From Mycetocola sp. (GTDB lineage Bacteria > Actinomycetota > Actinomycetes > Actinomycetales > Microbacteriaceae), in NCBI RefSeq assembly GCF_025464835.1, contig NZ_JAODMP010000006.1, positions 1 to 55,997 of the forward strand: 55,997 nucleotides of DNA. The letters run 5' to 3'. Positions 33,743 through 41,893 of the stretch are shown one piece after another. Made by a program: the position numbers and the translations under genes. The notes below the pieces were generated by a model. It was not told the origin of the DNA, made no database searches, and saw only the letters and a program-made list of their open reading frames with translations. Every line of letters starts with the position of its first letter. The first letter of the stretch is position 1.

Positions 33743-34951
33743 TCAGGCGCCGTCTTCCAGCATCCGCCCGCGCGCTACGACGGCACCGGCGCCGATGCCG
33801 CCGAGGGCGAGGACGATCATCAGGATCAGCGAAGCGGTCCAGCCGCCGGTGATGGCGTACAGGATTCCGAATGCGAGCGGTCCGGCAGCGCCGAAGAAGT
33901 AACCCATGCTCTGAACGAAGCCACTCAGAGCGATCGCCGAAGCATGGGTACGCGTGCGGAGGTTGATCAGGACCAGGGCAAGCGGGAAAAGGATCGGACC
34001 CAGCCCGACAAGGCCCACCCACAGACCGGGCAGGGCAGCAGGGGCGAGAAGCAGGCCCAGGTAGCCGGCGATGAACAGGGCGACGGCCAGGTAGACCAGG
34101 AGGGCGACGTTTCTCATCCGGCCGGCGATCAGAGGGATGAGCAGCCCGGCCGGGAAGCCCATGAATGCGAACACCGCGAGGAGGGAGCCTGCGGTCGCGT
34201 CACTCACGCCAGTGAGCTCCTCCAGCAGCACGGGAAGCCAGGCGAACATGGCGTACGCGTTGAGCGACGAGAGCCCGAAGACGACCGCAAGCGCCCAGGC
34301 CAGTGGCGACCTCCACAGGCTGCGGGCAACGTCCGCGCGCACGTCCTCGACACCTGCTCCCGGATTCTGGGAGGACCCGCGGAGAAGGATGCCGGCCCAC
34401 GGCATCAACGCGAGCACGCCGACGACGGCCCACATCGCGAGAGAGAGACGCCAGCCGGCGGCATCCGCGACCGGAACGGCGACGAGCGGCGGTACGAACG
34501 TACTGACCGACATGGTTGTGACGTACAGGGCAGTGAGAAGCCCGACCCGATCCGGGAAGTATTTCTTCACGAGCGGGGGCAGCAGGACATTGCCGACACC
34601 GATCCCTGCGAACGTCAGGACGCTTCCGAGAACGAGGATTCCGACAGAGCCGGCGAACCCGCGCAGGAGATGGCCGAGCACGATGGCGACAAGGCATCCG
34701 ATGAGCACTATCTCGAGCCGCGACCGTCGGACAAGCATCGGGGTGAAGATGCCGAAGACGGCGAAGCAGATCGGGGGCAGTGCGCCGAGCAGGCCGATGA
34801 CCACCGCACTGAGCGGGATCTCGGCCGAGACTCGACCGACAATGGGTGACAGTGCGGCCACCGCTGTGCGGAGGTTCGCGGCGACGAGGACGATACCGAC
34901 AAAAGCGAGGACTCGGCCGGCCAGCAGGGCGCGATTCGCTGGGGCTGTCAC
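33743..34951 (-). CDS. MFS transporter, CynX/NimT family
   Basis: 402 residues with twelve predicted helices. The N-terminal ANLRTAVAALSPIVGRVSAEI, the second-helix GLLGALPPICFAVFG and GIGVGNVLLPPLVKKYFPD identify the cyanate/nitroimidazole (CynX/NimT) branch. The substrate is unknown; the family name does not prove cyanate transport. It is on the same strand as the deo operon, but the operator in between suggests a separate unit. It is divergent from the MDMPI-type gene with 53 bases between starts. Confidence 0.88.
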   Translation of the reverse strand: MTAPANRALLAGRVLAFVGIVLVAANLRTAVAALSPIVGRVSAEIPLSAVVIGLLGALPPICFAVFGIFTPMLVRRSRLEIVLIGCLVAIVLGHLLRGFAGSVGILVLGSVLTFAGIGVGNVLLPPLVKKYFPDRVGLLTALYVTTMSVSTFVPPLVAVPVADAAGWRLSLAMWAVVGVLALMPWAGILLRGSSQNPGAGVEDVRADVARSLWRSPLAWALAVVFGLSSLNAYAMFAWLPVLLEELTGVSDATAGSLLAVFAFMGFPAGLLIPLIAGRMRNVALLVYLAVALFIAGYLGLLLAPAALPGLWVGLVGLGPILFPLALVLINLRTRTHASAIALSGFVQSMGYFFGAAGPLAFGILYAITGGWTASLILMIVLALGGIGAGAVVARGRMLEDGA

Positions 34952-35004
34952 TGCTCCAGCTTAGGCGGCTCGACCACGGCCAGGGGCGGGCTTAGGGTTG
35001 GGCT

Positions 35005-35676
35005 ATGTCCGACTCCGGTTCCCGTTCCCGTTCCTCCGTCCGCGGCGCGCGGATCTCCGATGCTCTCGAGATCGTCTGCGACGGGCTGGACTCGCTGACA
35101 GCGTCGCAATGGGCCGCACCGAGCCTGTGCGACGGCTGGAGCGTGAAGGACACCGTCTCACACCTGGTCTGGCGGGTGGGAACGGGGTCCGTGAGTCTCG
35201 CGAGCGACGTCGTCAGGGCATCCGTCACCGGCCGGCACCTGAACCCGATGCGCACGCTTGACGACATAGCCAGAGGCATCGCCGACAGCGGCGGATCAGA
35301 TGAGCTGCGGCGACAGTTGCGCGCCATCGCCGGCGAAAAAGCGGCCGGCCGCGGCCGGACCACTATCGGTGAGCTGGCTGAGGTCGTCGTCCACGGGTAC
35401 GACGCTTTGCATCCGCTCGAGGTTCGGCTGCCGTTCAGTGCAGAGACCACCCACCGCGTCGCCACGGTCAGCGCACTCACGGCCTCCCGTCGGACGCGCG
35501 CGCTGTTGCGGCATCGGACACTCGTCGCGGCAGACGCGGGATGGCGGATCGGGTCAGGGTCCGAGATCGTGGCCGATGCCGCCAGCATCGTCCTCTTCCT
35601 CAACGGTCGGAAGGCGATGCAGCCCCCTTCTCGCGAGACGATCTTCGCACCGGCCCCGACCCCGGGTCTCGCCTGA
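35005..35676 (+). CDS. Maleylpyruvate isomerase family, mycothiol-dependent-type protein
   Basis: 223 residues. The DinB-like four-helix domain shows LCDGWSVKDTVSHLVWRVG (about 41-59) and a second conserved stretch, ELAEVVVHGYDALHPL (about 122-137), which holds the third metal-ligand-type His. This family includes mycothiol-dependent maleylpyruvate isomerase and many uncharacterised transferases. The start codon gives a Ser/Arg-rich leader before the fold. It stands alone, convergent with ribF 7 bases away. Confidence 0.85.
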   Translation: MSDSGSRSRSSVRGARISDALEIVCDGLDSLTASQWAAPSLCDGWSVKDTVSHLVWRVGTGSVSLASDVVRASVTGRHLNPMRTLDDIARGIADSGGSDELRRQLRAIAGEKAAGRGRTTIGELAEVVVHGYDALHPLEVRLPFSAETTHRVATVSALTASRRTRALLRHRTLVAADAGWRIGSGSEIVADAASIVLFLNGRKAMQPPSRETIFAPAPTPGLA

Positions 35677-35683
35677 CGGGTGC

Positions 35684-36613
35684 TCAGGAGAGAAGCTGGC
35701 GTACCCGTTCGACGTCGTCGCCCATCTGCACGATCAGCGGTTCGATGCCGGTGAAGGCGACCATCCCGCGGATGCGTTCAACGAACTCGACCTCGACGAT
35801 CTGGTCGTAGAGATCGATCTCCTCATCGAGGACGTACGCCTCGACCTGTTTCTGCGCGACTCCGTCGAATGTGGGGTTGTTGCCGACCGAGATCGCAGCG
35901 GGGAAGCGGGTGTCCCCGACCTTGAGCCATCCGGCGTACACACCATCGGCGGGGATCAGGCCATGGGATTCAGGAGACAGGTTTGCCGTCGGATAACCGA
36001 GTTCCCGACCGCGTTTCGCTCCGTGCACGACCATCCCGCGGACGGATGGCGCGTGACCGAGCAGCACGGCGGCGTCGGAGACACTGCCCTGGGAGAGAAG
36101 TTCCCGGATCCAGGTGGAGGACACCCTCCTGCCGTCTTTCGGGGTGACGTCGGCGATGACCTCCACACTGAAACCGTACTTTTCGCCGAGCTCGACCAGG
36201 AGGCGGACGTCGCCTGCTCCTCTGTGGCCGAACCGGAAGTCGTGGCCGACGAGGACCAGGCGCGCGGAGAGAGCGTCGACCAGGATGCTCGTGACGAAGT
36301 CCTCGGGCGATTGGAGCGACAGCTCCCGGTCGAAGGTCAGCAGGAGCGTCGCGTCTACGCCTGTTCCGGCCAGCAGATCGAGCTTCTGGTCGGCGCCGAC
36401 CAGCGCGTCCGGGCACTTCTCGGGTGAGAGAAGAGCGAGAGGATGCCGGTCGAAGGTCACGACGACCGAGCGGAGGTTTTCCTGGGCGGCAGCGGCACGG
36501 AGCCGGGTGATCACGGCGCGGTGGCCGGCGTGGACGCCGTCGAACTTGCCGATCGTGACCGCCGAAGGGCGGAAGCCCTCCGGGATGTCGGAAAGTGTTG
36601 AGAACGTGATCAT
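35684..36613 (-). CDS. ribF: Bifunctional riboflavin kinase / FAD synthetase
   Basis: 309 residues. The N-terminal FAD synthetase domain shows IGKFDGVHAGHRAVI, VGHDFRFGHRGAGD and SSTWIRELLSQG. The C-terminal riboflavin kinase domain shows RGRELGYPTANLSP, GVYAGWL and GNNPTF. It converts riboflavin to FMN and then FAD. The start at 36613 overlaps the stop of the upstream membrane protein (ATGA). No FMN riboswitch is seen upstream. It is downstream of truB, a common actinobacterial neighbourhood. Confidence 0.95.
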   Translation of the reverse strand: MITFSTLSDIPEGFRPSAVTIGKFDGVHAGHRAVITRLRAAAAQENLRSVVVTFDRHPLALLSPEKCPDALVGADQKLDLLAGTGVDATLLLTFDRELSLQSPEDFVTSILVDALSARLVLVGHDFRFGHRGAGDVRLLVELGEKYGFSVEVIADVTPKDGRRVSSTWIRELLSQGSVSDAAVLLGHAPSVRGMVVHGAKRGRELGYPTANLSPESHGLIPADGVYAGWLKVGDTRFPAAISVGNNPTFDGVAQKQVEAYVLDEEIDLYDQIVEVEFVERIRGMVAFTGIEPLIVQMGDDVERVRQLLS

Positions 36614-37062
36614 GCGATGGCGCCGCGGGTCGGTCGGTGCCTGGCCAGCCACCACAGGCCGAGGATCGGCAACACGAGCGGAATGAACAGGTAGCCGCGG
36701 CCGAAGTACGACCACACGGTGTCATCCGGGAACAGTTGCGGGTCGAGGATGCTGAGCAGACCGACGACGAGGACGCCGGCCATTTCGAAACTGATCGCGA
36801 TCCAGGCGAGACGGTACCACCCGCTCCCACTCCGGATGAGAGCGACGGTCGCGACGATGTACACCACGGCGGCGAGGGCCGAGAGCGAGTATGCGACGGG
36901 AGCCTCGGAGAACCGGCCGACGATCTGAACGAACGACCGACCGGTGGCTGCGAGTGCCAGTACGCCATAGACGGCGACGAGGATCCGGCCGATGCCGGAG
37001 ATGCGAGCCGGGCGCTCCCGCGAAGCCTCGGTCGCTCTGGCCGCCCCTGTGTTCTTGATCAT
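36610..37062 (-). CDS. Conserved integral membrane protein between truB and ribF
   Basis: 150 residues with four predicted helices (about 26-44, 57-77, 83-107 and 122-142) after a charged N-terminus. SYFGRGYLFIPLVLPILGLWWLARHR closes the protein. It overlaps the ribF start by 4 bases, so it is co-translated. No named domain recognised and function unknown. Length and context suggest a lineage-typical membrane protein. Confidence 0.75.
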   Translation of the reverse strand: MIKNTGAARATEASRERPARISGIGRILVAVYGVLALAATGRSFVQIVGRFSEAPVAYSLSALAAVVYIVATVALIRSGSGWYRLAWIAISFEMAGVLVVGLLSILDPQLFPDDTVWSYFGRGYLFIPLVLPILGLWWLARHRPTRGAIA

Positions 37063-37109
37063 GTCTTTCCCAGTGTATTAGCCAACGGACTTCTTCCCGC
37101 CCCGCTCGC

Positions 37110-37478
37110 TCACCCGACGGGTGTGGTCCAGATCTCCTGCATCCGGTACACCATGACGGCGATTGCGAGGGCGGCAGTGCCGATGACCATGGTGCTCCAC
37201 TTGCTGCGGTCGACGAGCGCCCAGAAGGCCGCAGCGAGGGGCACGATCAACGCCGAGACCAGATATGTGTAGAACTCGAGCATGTTCCCCACCGGTTCGT
37301 TCCCGGTCGCCGGCGCCACGATCGCGACGACGAGCTGGACGACCAGGAGCAGTTCGACGAGAGCAAGGGCGCCGAGGCTGAGATCGCTCGGCTTGCGGCC
37401 GGCGAGACCGAGGGCGACGCAGAGCAGCCCGGCGACGACGGCGACAGCGACCTGGGCCGTCGTGAACCAGACGATCAT
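37110..37478 (-). CDS. Small integral membrane protein downstream of truB
   Basis: 122 residues with four predicted helices and short loops (MIVWFTTAQVAVAVVAGLL, LALVELLLVVQLVVAIVAP, LVSALIVPLAAAFWALV, MVIGTAALAIAVMVYRMQEI). It starts 4 bases inside the truB stop. Like the next gene (36610) it is a conserved-looking four-helix protein of unknown function, and the two may act together. Confidence 0.75.
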   Translation of the reverse strand: MIVWFTTAQVAVAVVAGLLCVALGLAGRKPSDLSLGALALVELLLVVQLVVAIVAPATGNEPVGNMLEFYTYLVSALIVPLAAAFWALVDRSKWSTMVIGTAALAIAVMVYRMQEIWTTPVG

Positions 37479-38410
37479 GCCCCTGCCCTCCGCCCAGGTA
37501 CGTCCGCCTCATCCGGCGGGAAATTCACGGCGCTCTTCGCGACGCCGTCGGTGATGCGCAGCAGGCCGATGAGCCGGGAGTCCGGCGCCACCGCCGCGTA
37601 CAGGCCGCCCTGCCCTGGTTCCCCGAGATCCCCGAACCCTGCGGCGTCGATTCGTTTCCCGTGGCCGAGGTCGACGGCCTGAGTTTCGGTCAGCGAGATC
37701 GCGGGGAAAAGGGCGGATGCCGCGGCAGCGGGCGAGAGCAGGCTTGCCGCAACGTCGAGCTCGTCGAGCCGCGATGCGTCCGCGATGTGGAACGGCCCGA
37801 TACGGCTGCGCCGCAGGGCGGTGAGGTGCCCGCCGACGCCGAGGGCGGATCCGAGATCGCGTGCCAGGGCGCGGATGTATGTGCCTGAGGAGCACACGAC
37901 GCGCACATCCAGGTCGATCGTGCCAGCGGCGTCGCGCCGGTCGAGGATGTCGAAGGCCGAGACGGTGACCGGTCGTGACGCGAGTTCGACGTTCCCTCCA
38001 GCGCGGACGAGCGCGTATGCCCGCTTTCCGTCGACCTTGATCGCGCTGACGCTCGAGGGCACCTGACTGATCGCCCCGGTGAGCGTGCGGATGCCTGCGG
38101 CGATCGCGTCTTCGCGAACGGCGGCGACGACATCCGGCTCTGCGGTCGCGACGACGTCCCCTTCGGCATCGTCGGTCGTGGTTGACGAGCCCAGGCGGAT
38201 CGTCGCGAGGTATTCCTTGTCGAGACCGACGACATAGGTGAGCAATCGGGTGGAGGCGTTGACGCCGAGGATCAGCAGGCCGGTTGCCATCGGGTCGAGG
38301 GTGCCGGCATGGCCGACCCTGCGGGTTCCGGCGAGACGCCGGGTGCGGGAGACAACGTCATGGCTCGTGATCCCCTGAGGTTTGTCCACGAGCAGGATTC
38401 CGGAATTCAC
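37475..38410 (-). CDS. truB: tRNA pseudouridine(55) synthase
   Basis: 311 residues from GTG at 38410, which has GGGAG four bases ahead; a longer frame upstream lacks family similarity. The N-terminal GILLVDKPQGITSHDVV and the catalytic Asp motif RVGHAGTLDPMATGLL are diagnostic, and CSSGTYIRALARDLG follows. It makes pseudouridine 55 in the T-loop of tRNA. It is divergent from panE with 85 bases between starts and leads a run of four coupled genes ending in ribF. Confidence 0.94.
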   Translation of the reverse strand: MNSGILLVDKPQGITSHDVVSRTRRLAGTRRVGHAGTLDPMATGLLILGVNASTRLLTYVVGLDKEYLATIRLGSSTTTDDAEGDVVATAEPDVVAAVREDAIAAGIRTLTGAISQVPSSVSAIKVDGKRAYALVRAGGNVELASRPVTVSAFDILDRRDAAGTIDLDVRVVCSSGTYIRALARDLGSALGVGGHLTALRRSRIGPFHIADASRLDELDVAASLLSPAAAASALFPAISLTETQAVDLGHGKRIDAAGFGDLGEPGQGGLYAAVAPDSRLIGLLRITDGVAKSAVNFPPDEADVPGRRAGA

Positions 38411-38495
38411 TGCACTCCCTGTTAGCTTTCGACGAACCATCTTCCCACAGGCGGATAGCGCGCCAACGCGACCGCGGAGATCGTAGGCTGGCGGG

Positions 38496-39494
38496 ATGCG
38501 AATCGCTGTGATCGGGGCAGGGGCGCTCGGCTGCACCTTCGCGGCCCTTCTGGACAAGGCGGGGCACGAGGTGTTGCTCGTTGCCAGGGCTGCGCAGCTC
38601 GAAGCGGTTTCGGCATCGGGCGTGCAATTGTCCGGCGGCTTCGGGGGCTGGCGTACGACCCGCCTTGTCGCCGTCCCGACGCTCGAGGAACCGGTGGACC
38701 TTGCCCTGCTGACGGTGAAGGCACAGGATGCTTCTGCCGCACTGTCCGAGCATGGCGCGTCGCTGGCCGGAACCCCGGTGCTGGTCGTGCAGAACGGGCT
38801 CGACGGGGTGAGGACGGCGGACGAGGCTCTGCCCGACTCCCCCTGTTTCGGTGCGCTCTCCATTATCGCTGCCTCGTATCTGGAACCAGGATCGGTGACG
38901 GTGACGACGCCGGCGACCACCTACCTCGGCCGAGGCACCGGGGAGCCGGACGACGAGGTCCTCCGGTTCGCCGCGGTCCTTGGCGAGGCGTTCCCGGTTC
39001 GCGCGATCGGCAATTTCGTCGGGGCTCAGTGGACCAAACTGGTTGTGAACCAGTTGAACGCCCTTCCCGCGGTCACCGGGCTCAGCGTGCAGGCGGTCAT
39101 TGCGAACCGGCGGTTGAGGCTGGTGATGGTGAGAAGCATGAGAGAGGCCGTCCGCGCCGGCATCGCCAGAGGCATCCGGTTCGGAGCCCTTCAGGGACTC
39201 AGTGACCGCAACCTGCGGTTGTTCGCACGGCTACCCGTTGTCGTCGGCCAAGTGCTTCCGCTCCTGTTCGCCGCCCGGATGGGGTCCGTGCCGAACCCCG
39301 GGTCGACGCTGCAGTCCATCAAACGCGGCCAGCGCACCGAAATCGATCACCTCAACGGCGCTGTCGTGCGTGAAGCGCGGGTTGCCGGGTTCTCCGCTCC
39401 CGTCAACGCCGCCCTGACGGCACTCGTGCACGAGGTCGAGGAGTCCGGCGAGTTCCTGGCACCTGCAGAGGTTCTCGCGCGTCTTCGCCGTTGA
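38496..39494 (+). CDS. panE: 2-dehydropantoate 2-reductase (ketopantoate reductase)
   Basis: 332 residues. The Rossmann fold begins IAVIGAGALGCTFAALLDKAG (2-22). The catalytic Lys is in AQWTKLVVNQLNALPAVTG, and the C-terminal substrate region NPGSTLQSIKRGQRTEIDHLNGAVV is present. It reduces ketopantoate with NADPH in the pantothenate/CoA pathway. The gene stands alone, followed by a long inverted repeat. Confidence 0.9.
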   Translation: MRIAVIGAGALGCTFAALLDKAGHEVLLVARAAQLEAVSASGVQLSGGFGGWRTTRLVAVPTLEEPVDLALLTVKAQDASAALSEHGASLAGTPVLVVQNGLDGVRTADEALPDSPCFGALSIIAASYLEPGSVTVTTPATTYLGRGTGEPDDEVLRFAAVLGEAFPVRAIGNFVGAQWTKLVVNQLNALPAVTGLSVQAVIANRRLRLVMVRSMREAVRAGIARGIRFGALQGLSDRNLRLFARLPVVVGQVLPLLFAARMGSVPNPGSTLQSIKRGQRTEIDHLNGAVVREARVAGFSAPVNAALTALVHEVEESGEFLAPAEVLARLRR

Positions 39495-39554
39495 CACGTT
39501 CTTCACGTCGGCAGACGGCGCCAGCATCCGGGCTACGCCGGATTCCGACGACCC

Positions 39555-39632
39555 CACATTCAGCAGATCTCGTGCGACACGCCGTGCCAGAAGCCCCCGG
39601 TACGGCGTGTCGGCTCATTTCTGCTGAATGTG
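39555..39632. repeat. Long imperfect inverted repeat between panE and the kinase-like gene
   Basis: 31-base arms at 39555-39585 and 39602-39632 match at 25 positions. The outer 13 bases (CACATTCAGCAGA) and inner 11 (CGACACGCCGT) are perfect; the mismatches cluster in the middle. The 16-base loop is C/G-rich. Lying between convergent genes, it could be a bidirectional terminator or a small mobile repeat (REPIN/MITE-like). No gene lies in 39495-39687. Confidence 0.75.
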
Positions 39633-39687
39633 AGGGCCGTTCCTGAAATCCGAGGTGGGCGAAGGTGTGGGAGAGAGCGGATGCCGG

Positions 39688-40362
39688 TCAGCAGCTGTCG
39701 AGGAACGACCGCGTCGGGTGCGCCTCGTCGGCGTTGTCGATGACGACCGAGGCCTGGCCGCGAGGGGCGGCGTCGAGCGTGTACAGCGTCTGGCCTCCGA
39801 CGTAACGGGCGTTGGACGGGGCGTCCGCGCGCGGGTCAGCGCCGATCCACTCGTGCAGGCGCCGATAGGCCTCGTCGAGAGGGACGTCGAGCCAGATCGA
39901 ATAGTGCCAGAGTCCGCGCAACTCGGGGCGGTGCAGGAACACCCCGTCCACGACGAGGAAGGCATCCTTGGGACCCGTCGCCCAGCGCGCCCCCTCCCCC
40001 ACGTTCCGTTCCTCGTCGAAGCCGACGAGCTGGAAGCCTGTGCTGCCCGCCATTCGGAACGGTTCGATGAGCGCCCGGCGGAACAGCGAGTAGTCGAACG
40101 AATCCGAGTAGTACCCCTGGGCCGCTTCGCGGCCCCGTGCGTACCGTTCCTCCCGCGGCCGGTGGAAGTCGTCGATGGAGGCCCGAAAGACCGTGCGGTC
40201 CTCCTCCCTCAGCACCTCGGCGAGGTCGTCGGCGAATCGAGCGGTGCCTGAACCGCTGATGCCGTCGACGGCCACGAGAACGCGGCCGACGCGGTAGTTG
40301 TGCAGGATTTCGGCCCGCAGCTCCCGCAACAGGTCCACCCGCGGAGTCGTGACCAGTCTCAT
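39688..40362 (-). CDS. Uridine kinase-like P-loop protein with altered Walker A
   Basis: 224 residues with the fold and order of uridine/phosphoribulokinase-like proteins: P-loop region VDGISGSGTARFADDLAEV (32-50), SIDDFHRPREERY, GYYSDSFDYSLF, FLVVDGVFLHRPELRGLW and VPLDEAYRRL. The invariant P-loop Lys is absent: the sequence reads GSG-Thr-Ala where GSG-Lys-Thr is expected. The rest of the frame is clean, so this is not random decay. It may have lost phosphoryl transfer, or use another residue. The substrate is unknown. Confidence 0.75.
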   Translation of the reverse strand: MRLVTTPRVDLLRELRAEILHNYRVGRVLVAVDGISGSGTARFADDLAEVLREEDRTVFRASIDDFHRPREERYARGREAAQGYYSDSFDYSLFRRALIEPFRMAGSTGFQLVGFDEERNVGEGARWATGPKDAFLVVDGVFLHRPELRGLWHYSIWLDVPLDEAYRRLHEWIGADPRADAPSNARYVGGQTLYTLDAAPRGQASVVIDNADEAHPTRSFLDSC

Positions 40363-40428
40363 GATCCGAGCCTACCCCCGCAGAATCGGCCGGAGAAGGA
40401 GGACGCCCGGTCGCTTACGCTGGATGTG

Positions 40429-41304
40429 ATGCGCACAACCTCCGCCCTCCCCGCCCGGATCATCGACTGGTTCGCCGTCTCAGGGCGGGCTCTGCCCTGG
40501 CGGGAGCCTGGTTTCCCCGCCTGGGGCACCCTCGTCTCCGAATTCATGCTCCAGCAGACCCCGGTCGCCCGCGTGATCCCCCGTCTCGCGGAGTGGCTGG
40601 AGCGCTGGCCGACCCCGGCAGACCTTGCCGCTGCGCCCCCCGGTGAAGCGGTGCGGGCGTGGGCGAACCTCGGGTATCCGAGGCGTGCACTGTGGTTGCA
40701 CCGGGCGGCCGTCGAGATCACCGAGCGCCACGGCGGAGTCGTCCCGTACGACGTCGAGGCTCTGCTGTCGCTGCCCGGCGTCGGCGACTACACGGCGAGA
40801 GCGGTTGCCGTGTTCGCGTACGGTTCCCGGCATCCGGTCGTCGACACGAACACCCGGCGCGTGCTCGCCCGAGCGGTGGACGGTGACGGCGAGCCTGGAC
40901 CTCCCTCTTCTCGACGCGACCTCGCAGCACTCGAAGCGGTGCTCCCGGATGATCTGGCCGAGGCACACGCCTTCAACGCCGGGATCATGGAGCTCGGGGC
41001 TATCGTCTGCACGGCGAGGAACCCCCGGTGCGACGCCTGCCCGATAGCGGATGCCTGCGCATGGCGCCTGGCCGGCTATCCGCCGTTCGACGGCAAACGC
41101 AAGGCGGCCCAGAAAAGGTATGCGGGCAGCGACCGCCAGGTGCGCGGTTTGATCATGGCCGAATTGCGTGCGGCGCACATCCCCGTGTCCAGAGGCGAGA
41201 TCGACTCGCTCTGGCCGGATGCCGATCAGAGCGAGCGGGCGCTGGCCGGCCTTCTCGCTGACGGACTGGCCGTGGAACGAGAACAGGGCTACGTGCTGCC
41301 CTGA
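40429..41304 (+). CDS. mutY: A/G-specific adenine glycosylase (short form)
   Basis: 291 residues. The helix-hairpin-helix glycosylase core includes EFMLQQTPVARVIPR, LPGVGDYTARAVAVFAYG with the catalytic Asp in PVVDTNTRRVLAR, and the iron-sulfur cysteines CTARNPRCDACPIADAC. The NUDIX-like domain that recognises 8-oxoG in longer MutY proteins is absent, as in many actinobacteria. It removes adenine mispaired with 8-oxoguanine. ATG at 40429 was chosen over an upstream frame without similarity. Confidence 0.92.
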   Translation: MRTTSALPARIIDWFAVSGRALPWREPGFPAWGTLVSEFMLQQTPVARVIPRLAEWLERWPTPADLAAAPPGEAVRAWANLGYPRRALWLHRAAVEITERHGGVVPYDVEALLSLPGVGDYTARAVAVFAYGSRHPVVDTNTRRVLARAVDGDGEPGPPSSRRDLAALEAVLPDDLAEAHAFNAGIMELGAIVCTARNPRCDACPIADACAWRLAGYPPFDGKRKAAQKRYAGSDRQVRGLIMAELRAAHIPVSRGEIDSLWPDADQSERALAGLLADGLAVEREQGYVLP

Positions 41305-41334
41305 GGCGGCTCGCAGCCCTGTCGACGTACGGCT

Positions 41335-41775
41335 CTAGTCTTCGTCGTCCGCGATCACGCGCGGCTTGACATAGGGGTCTTCGTCTCCGGCGTATGTGGC
41401 CGTCGACTTGAGTGCTTCGATCGACTCGTCCCGTTCACGAGCCTGGGCAAGCAGCTCGTCGAGGTGCTTGGCGTTCTCAGGGAGCGCGTCGTGGATGAAC
41501 TCGAGGCTCGGGGTCAGCCGGGCGGTGATGTTCTTGCCCACCTCGCTGCGGAACATCCCCTTGGCGGCTTCGAGCGCCGCGGCGGTGTCTGCACGTTCCT
41601 CGTCTGAGCCGTACACCGTGTAGAAGATGCTGGCGTGCTGCAGGTCCCCGGTGACTCGGACGTCGGTGATGGTGACGAACCCGAGGCGGGGGTCACGCAT
41701 ACCGCGCTCGATGCGCTTGGCGATCACTTCCTGGATGCGGTCGGCCAGTTTGCGTGCTCGTGGGTTCTCGCCCAT
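41335..41775 (-). CDS. rbfA: 30S ribosome-binding factor A
   Basis: 146 residues with the single KH-like RbfA fold: [20 protein letters not shown] at the N-terminus, [29 protein letters not shown], and an acidic C-terminal tail. It assists maturation of the 16S rRNA 5' end and cold adaptation. The ATG follows AAGGAGA. It closes the nusA-infB block, 118 bases after infB, behind a large hairpin. Confidence 0.94.
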   Translation of the reverse strand: MGENPRARKLADRIQEVIAKRIERGMRDPRLGFVTITDVRVTGDLQHASIFYTVYGSDEERADTAAALEAAKGMFRSEVGKNITARLTPSLEFIHDALPENAKHLDELLAQARERDESIEALKSTATYAGDEDPYVKPRVIADDED

Positions 41776-41812
41776 GATTTTCTCCTTAAGCCATTACTGC
41801 GGTTGCGGTACC

Positions 41813-41884
41813 GGCGGCAGCAGCCTCCGATGCGCCAGCCGGAATCCTGGAGGGTCCCGGCGGTGCACGGAGGCTGCCGCCGCC
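41813..41884 (-). other. Long-stem hairpin between infB and rbfA
   Basis: 17-base arms at 41813-41829 and 41868-41884 pair at 16 positions (GGCGGC-GCAGCCTCCG type) around a 38-base loop, starting 10 bases past the infB stop. There is no U tract. It may attenuate, stabilise or be processed in the nusA-infB-rbfA mRNA. Confidence 0.55.
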
Positions 41885-41893
41885 GACGTCGAC

